Positions 39,839 through 46,790 of a stretch of 46,790 nucleotides of DNA are shown piece by piece. Origin of the DNA: Shewanella sp. GTDB taxonomy: Bacteria > Pseudomonadota > Gammaproteobacteria > Enterobacterales > Shewanellaceae. The stretch spans positions 1-46,790 of the forward strand of contig JAOIUG010000010.1 in assembly GCA_028223395.1 (NCBI GenBank), written 5' to 3'. The position numbers were made by a program, and so were the translations under genes. The notes under the pieces are model-generated. The model was not told the origin of the DNA. It saw only the letters and a list, made by a program, of their open reading frames with translations, and did no database searches. Numbering within the stretch: position 1 is the stretch's first letter; every line of letters starts with the position of its first letter.

Positions 39839-42616
39839 GTGTTACATAAAACTAAAAATATTGCCATCGCAGGTGTTGCTGCATTATTGCTATTTTGTGG
39901 CCAAGCACAGGCTGTTATGCCTTCCCCAGAAATGATCGAACAGTTCAAAAACTTACCCGCCTCCGAGCAAGAGCGCTTAGCCAAGCAATACGGTATCGAT
40001 CCATCGATGTTGTCTACAGGTAATAGAAAAAACTCAGCATCACAATTTGAAAACCCAGAGCTTATCAATGAACGGGGTGACTACACGGGTGATGAACGCC
40101 AGCCTTTCTCCTCTGCGATGGACGATAAAAGCAAATATATTAAGCAAGACAATAAACTGACTTTCGAAGAAGAAACAGACAAAAAAGAGTTAAAGCGGTT
40201 CGGTTACGATCTCTTTGCCGGTGAACCAACAACCTTTGCGCCGATTTCTGATGTTCCTGTCCCTAGTGAATATTTAGTCGGTCCTGGTGATAGCATTAAA
40301 GTGCAGCTCTATGGCAAAGAAAATAAAGAATACGAGCTGGTGATTAACCGCGAGAGTGTGATTCAGTTTCCAGAGCTTGGCCCAATTAATGTTGCGGGTT
40401 TGAACTTTAGTGAATTAAGAGCATCATTATCACAGCGCATTAAAAAACAGATGATAGGGATTGAATCCAATATCACCATGGGTGAATTACGTTCAATCCG
40501 CATTTTTATTGCTGGTGATGCTTATAAGCCAGGCTCTTACACTGTGTCGAGTTTGTCGACCGTGACGCAGGCATTATTTGTTGCAGGTGGTGTAAACGAA
40601 ATAGGTTCTTTGCGTAATATTCAAGTGAAGCGTAATGGCCAGTTAGTTGGCACCATGGACTTATACGACTTATTGTTAGATGGTGATGCATCAGGTGATA
40701 TTGGTTTACGTTCAGGAGATGTTGTTTTTATTCCTTCTGTGGGTGGGCTAGTTAGCGTGACCGGTGAAGTGAGGCGTCCTGCTATCTATGAATTGAAAAA
40801 GCATCAAACCGTTGCACAAGTAATGGAAATGGCGGCAGGTGTTAAGCCCGGCGCTTACCCAAGACAAAGCAGTATCGAACGCTTTAATCGCCAAAGCCTT
40901 AAAACAATCGTTAATATCGATTTAACATCAGCAAGCGGTAAAAGTGCGGCAGTGTTTGCCGGCGATGTTATCCGCGTTAAAAGTGCAACATCACAGTATG
41001 AAGACGCCCTAACTGTTGTAGGCGCCGTGGTAAGACCGGGAAAATACCAATGGTATAAAGGGCAAAGGATAAGCGATCTTGTGCCGTCTATTAGAGGGGA
41101 TTTAACCGTTGCCGCTGATTTAGAATATGCCATTATTGTTCGTGAGATAAATAATCAAGGTGACGTTGAAATCCATCAGTTCTCGCCTACACAAGCAATT
41201 AATAGTCATGTAATGACTGAGGATTTGTTACTAGCGCCACGAGATAAAGTCATCTTTTTTAACTTCAGCGACATGTCACAAAATCGATATGAATTAAATA
41301 AATTGGTTAAAGCTCGAGTAGAGAAGGTGCAGTCACTTGCAGGTGACTCACTGATCGGGAATGATTTATTTAAAGCAGGTTTTTCTCAGTTAAATCAACA
41401 AAGTTTTACTGAACGCGCAGAGATCGGTGGCGTGGTGATCCGTAATGAACCAGAAGAAAATGAAACGGTCGCCATAAAAGGTGAAGTTAACAAGATGCTG
41501 GTTAACCTTTTTGAAGACAAAGACTTAATCAAGCTCAGTGGTGTGATGAATCGCGGAGAGCTGCTTTATCCCGTGATTATGAAGCTGAATAATCAAGGCC
41601 GTGCAGGCGCAGGGGTTAGTGTTGTTGCCATTAATGGCAAAGTGAATAACCCAGGAATTTATCCGCTGAGTGTAAACGCGAAGGTGAGCGATTTAATTGC
41701 AGCAGCAGGCGGTTTAGAAGAGGGGGCTTACACTGCACGCGCTGAATTAACCAGTACGAATACGAACCTTGAAGGATCATCCATTAGCCACAAAAATATA
41801 GCATTAGATCGCGCGTTAAAAGGAGAGCTCTCCGATAACTTGCCACTTAAAGGCAGAGATATATTGACCGTGATGACCACACCGGATTGGCAGGAAAATA
41901 AATCAATCGAAATCCGTGGTGAGGTTAAATTCCCAGGAACTTACAACATACGCCGAGGTGAAACCTTAGGCGATGTGCTAACGCGTGCCGGTGGTTTTAC
42001 GGAATATGCCTATTTGCCCTCATCAGTGTTTGTCCGTGAGTCAGTGCGGCAGCAAGAACAGTTAGAAATTAAAAAATTAGCTGATCAGCTACGCCGTGAT
42101 ATCGCGACACGGGGTGTGTCAAAAGACGGTAATGTTGTAAATTATTCAGACGCACAAATGATGTTAACCGATCTCGAAACAATAAAAGCGGTGGGCCGAT
42201 TGGTCGTTGACTTATCGGCTATATCGGTGGGGATCACGCAAGCGGATCTTCAGCTTGAAGATCGTGACATCTTGTACATTCCTTCAACCAAGCAAACCAT
42301 CGCAGTTATGGGTGAGGTGCAGTACTCTGCCACGCATAGATTTAAAGAAGGTAAAACGGTTGAACAATACCTAAATATGTCTGGTGGTGTTAGACAACGT
42401 GCTGATGATGATAGAACTTACGTGATAAAGGCAAACGGATCCGTCATGATCCCGAATCGCTCTTTATGGTTTAGCAATGAATCAAGCTTAGAGCCAGGCG
42501 ACACCATTATTGTACCGCTTGACACAGAGTACAAAGATAACCTGACACTTTGGACGCAAGTGACTCAAATTATTTATAACACTGCAGTTGCATTTGCGAC
42601 GGTGGCCAGACTTTAA
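39839..42616 (+). CDS. Large Wza/OtnA-type polysaccharide export protein with multiple SLBB domains
   Basis: This 925-residue periplasmic/outer-membrane exporter begins with a signal peptide (about 1-25, ending GQAQA). Its single Cys there is preceded by Phe, so a lipobox is doubtful. A Poly_export domain spans about 135-215 (VPSEYLVGPGDSIKVQLYG). Repeated SLBB-type units follow, recognisable by patterns such as IAGDAYKPGSYTV, VTGEVRRPAIYEL, VVGAVVRPGKYQW, INGKVNNPGIYPL, IRGEVKFPGTYNI and MGEVQYSATHRFK. The last 30 residues (LTLWTQVTQIIYNTAVAFATVARL) form an amphipathic helix, as in the Wza outer-membrane barrel. GTG 39839 has AGGGAGAG upstream. It resembles Vibrio OtnA. Its size is more than twice that of E. 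coli Wza. Confidence 0.88.
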   Translation: MLHKTKNIAIAGVAALLLFCGQAQAVMPSPEMIEQFKNLPASEQERLAKQYGIDPSMLSTGNRKNSASQFENPELINERGDYTGDERQPFSSAMDDKSKYIKQDNKLTFEEETDKKELKRFGYDLFAGEPTTFAPISDVPVPSEYLVGPGDSIKVQLYGKENKEYELVINRESVIQFPELGPINVAGLNFSELRASLSQRIKKQMIGIESNITMGELRSIRIFIAGDAYKPGSYTVSSLSTVTQALFVAGGVNEIGSLRNIQVKRNGQLVGTMDLYDLLLDGDASGDIGLRSGDVVFIPSVGGLVSVTGEVRRPAIYELKKHQTVAQVMEMAAGVKPGAYPRQSSIERFNRQSLKTIVNIDLTSASGKSAAVFAGDVIRVKSATSQYEDALTVVGAVVRPGKYQWYKGQRISDLVPSIRGDLTVAADLEYAIIVREINNQGDVEIHQFSPTQAINSHVMTEDLLLAPRDKVIFFNFSDMSQNRYELNKLVKARVEKVQSLAGDSLIGNDLFKAGFSQLNQQSFTERAEIGGVVIRNEPEENETVAIKGEVNKMLVNLFEDKDLIKLSGVMNRGELLYPVIMKLNNQGRAGAGVSVVAINGKVNNPGIYPLSVNAKVSDLIAAAGGLEEGAYTARAELTSTNTNLEGSSISHKNIALDRALKGELSDNLPLKGRDILTVMTTPDWQENKSIEIRGEVKFPGTYNIRRGETLGDVLTRAGGFTEYAYLPSSVFVRESVRQQEQLEIKKLADQLRRDIATRGVSKDGNVVNYSDAQMMLTDLETIKAVGRLVVDLSAISVGITQADLQLEDRDILYIPSTKQTIAVMGEVQYSATHRFKEGKTVEQYLNMSGGVRQRADDDRTYVIKANGSVMIPNRSLWFSNESSLEPGDTIIVPLDTEYKDNLTLWTQVTQIIYNTAVAFATVARL

Positions 42617-42732
42617 GCGGCCACTTAACTGAGACGTTGATGGTTTCACTTCCTGTTAACGTCATTTATCCGGTGCCAATCAGCACGCTATGCATTATTA
42701 AGCATCCTAGAATTTAGAATCTGAAGAAGATA

Positions 42733-43695
42733 ATGAATAAAGACATAAATAAATCGATTACAGACGCCCAGTTTGCCAATGTACAACCCGACGACGAGAT
42801 TGATCTAAGGGAACTCTTTAGCGTTATATGGCAAGGTAAACGGCTCATCATAGCCATTACCGCAGTATTTGCTGTTGGCGCCGTTGTGTTCGCACTATCA
42901 CAGCAAAATACATACAAATCTGAGGCATTGCTGGCTCCTGCGAGTGAAGAGCAAGGAGGTGGGTTAAGCGCCTTAGCTGGTCAATTTGGTGGCCTTGCCA
43001 GCATGGCTGGCATAAACCTCGGTGGCGGTGGCGGCGTTGATAAAACTCAGATGGCCATAGAGGTGATGAAGTCGCGTCAATTTGCCAGCCAATTCATACA
43101 AAACCACCAAATACTGGCAGATTTAATGGCTGTAGAGAAATGGAATTTAAACAATAACTCAATACAATATGATCCTGAACTGTACGACTCGAGCCAAAAT
43201 AAATGGGTGCGAGAGGTTAAAGCGCCGTTTAAACCTGAACCATCAATGCAAGAGGCATATAAAGAGTTTAGTAAAGTCATTTCAGTCAATTCAGCTAAAG
43301 ACACTGGCATGGTAACGGTTTCGGTTGAACATATGTCACCTTATGTCGCTCAACAATGGGCTAACTGGTTGATTGAAGACATTAATAAAGTTATGAAAGA
43401 GCGCGATGTTACAGAAGCCCATCGCAGCAGCGAGTTTTTACAAAATCAAATCGCTAAAACTAACGTTGCAGATATTCGTACAATTCTTTACCAGCTCATT
43501 GAAGAGCAAACCAAAACCATTATGTTTGCTGAAGTTCGCGATGAATATGTTTTTAAAACTATAGATCCAGCACTAGTGCCAGAAGAAAAAGCGGGGCCTA
43601 AAAGAGCATTAATATGTGTCCTTGGTACCTTGCTTGGGGGGATGTTGGCAGTGATGATAGTTCTTATAAGGCACTTCGTTAGAAAAGAAGAGTAG
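42733..43695 (+). CDS. wzz: Wzz/OtnB-type chain-length determinant
   Basis: This 320-residue inner-membrane polysaccharide co-polymerase has two transmembrane helices (about 36-56, RLIIAITAVFAVGAVVFAL; about 290-312, ALICVLGTLLGGMLAVMIVLI) around a periplasmic helical domain. The N-terminal segment EIDLRELFSVIWQGKRLI and the Pro-containing region before helix 2 (IDPALVPEEKAGPKRALI) are family hallmarks. The Gly-rich loop at about 76-104 is common in Vibrio/Shewanella members. No tyrosine-kinase domain is fused, so it is Wzz/PCP-1-like rather than Wzc. It lies between the exporter and wecB. Confidence 0.9.
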   Translation: MNKDINKSITDAQFANVQPDDEIDLRELFSVIWQGKRLIIAITAVFAVGAVVFALSQQNTYKSEALLAPASEEQGGGLSALAGQFGGLASMAGINLGGGGGVDKTQMAIEVMKSRQFASQFIQNHQILADLMAVEKWNLNNNSIQYDPELYDSSQNKWVREVKAPFKPEPSMQEAYKEFSKVISVNSAKDTGMVTVSVEHMSPYVAQQWANWLIEDINKVMKERDVTEAHRSSEFLQNQIAKTNVADIRTILYQLIEEQTKTIMFAEVRDEYVFKTIDPALVPEEKAGPKRALICVLGTLLGGMLAVMIVLIRHFVRKEE

Positions 43696-43729
43696 TGGCC
43701 TTGCTTTTATAGTTTCTAGCAGCCAAGCG

Positions 43730-43745
43730 CTCTAGCCTTCTAGAG
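43730..43745 (+). terminator. Weak hairpin after wzz
   Basis: CTCTAG, loop CCTT, CTAGAG, then TCTTCTTT. The stem is only 6 bp, so at most a weak terminator or pause in the 224-base gap before wecB. RfaH-modified polymerase would be expected to read through. Confidence 0.3.
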
Positions 43746-43919
43746 TCTTCTTTAAAACTCGAAACCCACGGCTTACAAGAGATAGCGCTTACTTAAAAAT
43801 ATAAGCGACTGTCTCAAAATGGATTAAAAATGTCTCAGCTTGGTTCTACAGACTGAGATCGGAAAGTGAGATTATTCAATTCCTCATTCAGAGGAAATAC
43901 TCAAATCAGGTCGGATCTA

Positions 43920-45047
43920 ATGACAAAAAAGAAAGTACTTACGGTATTTGGTACCAGACCGGAAGCTATCAAAATGGCTCCATTAGTTCATGCTTTAGCA
44001 TCGGATGAGCGCTTTGAAGCAAAATGTTGCGTCACTGCTCAGCACCGTGAAATGCTTGATCAAGTTCTTGAACTGTTTGAGATCACGCCAGATTACGATC
44101 TGAATTTGATGAAAGCGGGTCAGACATTAAATGATGTAACGGCTAAGATCATTCAGGAACTGAAACCTGTACTGGAAGATTTTAGACCAGATGTTGTACT
44201 TGTACACGGTGATACTGCTACCACATTTGCTGCAAGTCTTGCTACTTATTACGAGCAGATCCCTGTTGGTCACGTAGAAGCTGGACTTCGTACGGGTAAT
44301 ATATATTCGCCTTGGCCTGAAGAAGGCAATCGCCGCTTAACTGGTGCCTTAACTAAGCTCCACTTTGCTCCTACTGAAACATCTAAGCTTAATCTGCTAA
44401 AAGAAAACTTTAATCCTGTCGACATCACTGTCACAGGTAATACCGTTATCGATGCATTGTTAATGGTTAAAGATAAAATTGAAAGTGATGAAGACTTAAA
44501 GCGAACGCTTGCATCTCAGTTTCCATTCTTAGATGAAGATAAGAAATTGATTCTAGTTACAGGACACCGACGTGAGAGTTTTGGTGGTGGGTTCGAACGT
44601 ATTTGCGAAGCTTTAGCTATTACAGCAAAAGCGCATCCGGATACGCAGATTTTATACCCTATGCACCTTAATCCAAATGTCCGTGAGCCAGTAAATCGTA
44701 TCTTGGCGGGCATTGAGAATATTTATCTCATCGAGCCACAGCAGTACCTTCCATTTATTTATTTAATGATGCGCTCAAATATCATTCTAACAGATTCTGG
44801 TGGTATTCAAGAAGAAGCGCCATCTTTAGGTAAGCCTGTTTTAGTTATGCGTGATACCACTGAGCGACCAGAGGCTGTTGAAGCTGAAACGGTAAAGTTG
44901 GTTGGTACAGATATAAAGGTCATCGTTGATAACTTGAATCTTTTATTAACCAGCGACGAAGCATACAAAAAGATGAGCTTTGCTCATAACCCTTATGGCG
45001 ACGGTTTTGCATGTCAAAAAATTCTTAATGTATTAGAAACAATTTAA
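43920..45047 (+). CDS. wecB: UDP-N-acetylglucosamine 2-epimerase
   Basis: This 375-residue enzyme (E. coli WecB has 376) converts UDP-GlcNAc to UDP-ManNAc. Signatures: [18 protein letters not shown] near the start, [67 protein letters not shown], and [20 protein letters not shown] with LVGTD nearby. All the usual active-site blocks are present. I chose ATG 43920 ([15 protein letters not shown]) because it matches the family length. The GTG at 43866 would add 18 unrelated residues. wecC follows 13 bases later, and its product acts on the UDP-ManNAc. Confidence 0.95.
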   Translation: MTKKKVLTVFGTRPEAIKMAPLVHALASDERFEAKCCVTAQHREMLDQVLELFEITPDYDLNLMKAGQTLNDVTAKIIQELKPVLEDFRPDVVLVHGDTATTFAASLATYYEQIPVGHVEAGLRTGNIYSPWPEEGNRRLTGALTKLHFAPTETSKLNLLKENFNPVDITVTGNTVIDALLMVKDKIESDEDLKRTLASQFPFLDEDKKLILVTGHRRESFGGGFERICEALAITAKAHPDTQILYPMHLNPNVREPVNRILAGIENIYLIEPQQYLPFIYLMMRSNIILTDSGGIQEEAPSLGKPVLVMRDTTERPEAVEAETVKLVGTDIKVIVDNLNLLLTSDEAYKKMSFAHNPYGDGFACQKILNVLETI

Positions 45048-45060
45048 AGGTAGTAATTAA

Positions 45061-46326
45061 ATGTCTTTCGAAACTATATCAGTTATCGGTTTAGGTTATA
45101 TCGGTCTGCCGACTGCAGCGATGTTTGCATCACGTAAAAAGAAGGTTATTGGTGTTGATGTTAATCAACATGCAGTAGATACGATCAATCAGGGCAAGAT
45201 TCATATTGTAGAGCCTGATTTAGACATGATTGTGCACGCAGCTGTGAGTGAAGGATATTTAAAAGCGGTTTTAAAGCCTGAGCCTGCTGATGCTTTTTTG
45301 ATTGCAGTTCCGACACCTTTTCTACCTTGTGATGAAGGAGACGTGCCTGAGCCTGATTTGAGCTATATTAAATCAGCTTGTGAAGGTATTGCTCCTGTAT
45401 TGAAAAAAGGCGATTTGGTAATTTTAGAATCAACTTCACCAGTAGGCGCGACAGAGCAGGTTGCTGCGTGGTTAGCAGAAGCGAGAACTGATTTAACTTT
45501 CCCTCAAGTGACTGGAGAAAATGCAGATGTAAACGTTGCACATTGTCCAGAACGTGTTTTGCCCGGGCATGTTGTTCGTGAACTAGTAGAAAACGATCGA
45601 GTTATCGGTGGCATGTCTTCGCGTTGTTCTGAACGTTCTGTTGAGTTGTATAAAACATTTGTTCAAGGTGATTGTGTAATTACTAATGCACGCACGGCAG
45701 AAATGGCGAAGCTGACAGAGAATAGTTGTAGGGATGTCCAAATTGCATTTGCTAACGAGCTTTCAATTATTTGTGACAAATTAGATATCAATGTTTGGGA
45801 ATTGATTTCATTAGCTAATCGTCACCCTCGTATTAATATATTGCAGCCAGGCCCTGGAGTTGGTGGTCATTGTATCGCTGTTGATCCTTGGTTTATTGTT
45901 TCCAAGACCCCTGAAGAAGCAAAGTTAATCCACACTGCCAGATTAGTGAATGATGCTAAGCCTGAATGGGTTATCGATAAAGTCAAGCTAGCTGTAGCGG
46001 AGTTTTTGCAAGCTAATCCGACCAAAACGGTTAAAGATGTGACCATTGCTTGCTATGGACTAGCTTTTAAACCTGATATTGACGATTTAAGAGAAAGCCC
46101 TGCACTTAATATAACTAAGCAAATTGCAGAGTTACATTCTGGAAGGGTAGTCACAGTAGAGCCTAATATAAAAGCATTGCCCTTATCACTTGGTAATATC
46201 GAGCTTTTATCTACTGAATCAGCATTTGAATGTGGCGATGTTCATGTGATGCTGGTTGACCATGTAGAATTTAAGGCTCTAAATATTGATTCAGGTATAA
46301 TTGTTGATACTAAAGGGATTTGGTGA
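45061..46326 (+). CDS. wecC: UDP-N-acetyl-D-mannosamine dehydrogenase
   Basis: This 421-residue NAD-dependent enzyme oxidises UDP-ManNAc to UDP-ManNAcA. The N-terminal nucleotide-binding motif is IGLGYIGLPTAAMFASRKKKV. The catalytic Cys271 is in GPGVGGHCIAVDPWF. Lys and Asn of the central domain lie in MAKLTENSCRDVQIAFANEL. The C-terminal domain has CYGLAFKPDIDDLRESPAL. Length fits WecC (420). Together with wecB it supplies ManNAcA for the surface polysaccharide. In other bacteria the same pair serves enterobacterial common antigen; no other ECA genes are in view. Confidence 0.95.
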   Translation: MSFETISVIGLGYIGLPTAAMFASRKKKVIGVDVNQHAVDTINQGKIHIVEPDLDMIVHAAVSEGYLKAVLKPEPADAFLIAVPTPFLPCDEGDVPEPDLSYIKSACEGIAPVLKKGDLVILESTSPVGATEQVAAWLAEARTDLTFPQVTGENADVNVAHCPERVLPGHVVRELVENDRVIGGMSSRCSERSVELYKTFVQGDCVITNARTAEMAKLTENSCRDVQIAFANELSIICDKLDINVWELISLANRHPRINILQPGPGVGGHCIAVDPWFIVSKTPEEAKLIHTARLVNDAKPEWVIDKVKLAVAEFLQANPTKTVKDVTIACYGLAFKPDIDDLRESPALNITKQIAELHSGRVVTVEPNIKALPLSLGNIELLSTESAFECGDVHVMLVDHVEFKALNIDSGIIVDTKGIW

Positions 46327-46337
46327 GGCCTTAGATT

Positions 46338-46790
46338 ATGAAAGTTTGCCTTATTGGTTGTCTACCTGTTGAACTTGGCGGGAGAGTAAACGGGGGGATA
46401 GCAAGCCATATATATGAATTATACAAGAACTTAAAACTTCAAGGTGTTAATGTATCAATATTTTCAAATGAGATTGAGAAGCCTATTTCTAAAGATGTCT
46501 TATCTTATAATTGTAAACTTCAACAGATTGTTTATGCAGTATTTGGTATTGTTAGGTTTCGAACTTGTAAGGTTAAAGGCTATTCAATAAAGGAAAGCTT
46601 AAAGATACTTGCGGATGCAAATCGAATTGCTAGTATTAAAAATCTGAAAGAAACTGTATTTCACGTACATTCCCTTAATAATACTGCTGCTATATCTTGT
46701 GAAATTGCAAATGTTGAATACATAGTTACTGATCACGCTTATTGGCAAGGTAATAAATGTAAGGGTTTGATAAAAGAAAATGTGAAATGT
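46338..46790 (+). CDS. Glycosyltransferase (GT4-like), N-terminal part, runs off the window
   Basis: The frame is open for 151 codons from ATG 46338 to the last base. MKVCLIGCLPVELGGRVNGG and IASHIYELYKNLKLQGVNVS fit the N-terminal GT-B half of family-4 glycosyltransferases: a Gly-rich donor/acceptor loop followed by a helix of the form HxxxLxxxLxxxGxxV. VFHVHSLNN and YIVTDHAYW fit the later HxH and TxHD positions. It starts 12 bases after wecC. The region is visibly richer in A and T than the flagellar genes, as is usual for horizontally exchanged O-antigen genes. Substrate cannot be told. Confidence 0.7.
   Translation, partial: MKVCLIGCLPVELGGRVNGGIASHIYELYKNLKLQGVNVSIFSNEIEKPISKDVLSYNCKLQQIVYAVFGIVRFRTCKVKGYSIKESLKILADANRIASIKNLKETVFHVHSLNNTAAISCEIANVEYIVTDHAYWQGNKCKGLIKENVKC

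Overview
The window looks like a chromosomal segment of a gammaproteobacterium, most likely the genus Shewanella. The gene order (fliD - small chaperone gene - fliS - flrABC - fliE to fliR - flhBA - flhF - flhG - fliA - cheYZAB - parC/parP - cheW - DUF2802, then mlaA, a response regulator, a POT transporter, rfaH and a polysaccharide locus) is the order I recall for Shewanella polar-flagellum loci. The proteins also resemble the Vibrio/Shewanella/Pseudomonas polar-flagellum families. This assignment comes from recall and sequence reading, not from a database search.

Region 1 (1-32.2 kb, almost all + strand) is a polar flagellum and chemotaxis cluster. It begins inside fliD, passes a broken fliS, then carries the master regulator FlrA and the two-component pair FlrB/FlrC. 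Next come the basal body, C ring and export apparatus (fliEFGHIJKLMNOPQR, flhBA), the placement and number regulators FlhF and FlhG, sigma-28 (fliA), and the chemotaxis core (cheYZAB, cheW) with ParC/ParP for polar array placement. Three sigma-54 (-24/-12) promoters with exact GG-N10-GC spacing lie before flrB, fliE and flhA. They match the known hierarchy in which FlrA with sigma-54 drives flrBC and FlrC with sigma-54 drives later genes.

Region 2 (32.2-34.2 kb, - strand) is a two-gene unit facing the cluster: a FliK-like protein and a 102-residue FlhB C-terminal-like protein. Together they look like a second copy of the export substrate-switch module.

Region 3 (34.5-38.1 kb) is housekeeping: mlaA (phospholipid retrograde transport, here without a lipobox), a response regulator with a degenerate PP2C-like output domain, and a POT-family peptide transporter on the other strand. 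A symmetrical bidirectional terminator separates the last two.

Region 4 (38.5 kb to the end) is the start of a surface-polysaccharide (O-antigen/capsule-type) locus: rfaH, a long AT-rich leader with a perfect ops/JUMPstart element, a large multi-SLBB Wza/OtnA-like exporter, Wzz, WecB and WecC (UDP-ManNAcA synthesis), and the start of a glycosyltransferase that runs off the window. RfaH is encoded directly beside its own predicted target.

The observations most worth following are the fliS disruption by a perfect 24-bp inverted copy (a template-switch signature), RfaH with Ser at the position of E. coli Glu48 next to its ops site, three FliM-like peptides in the CheA linker where P2 would be expected, and the FliK-like/FlhB-tail pair. 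I found no tRNA, rRNA, CRISPR array, insertion sequence or prophage.
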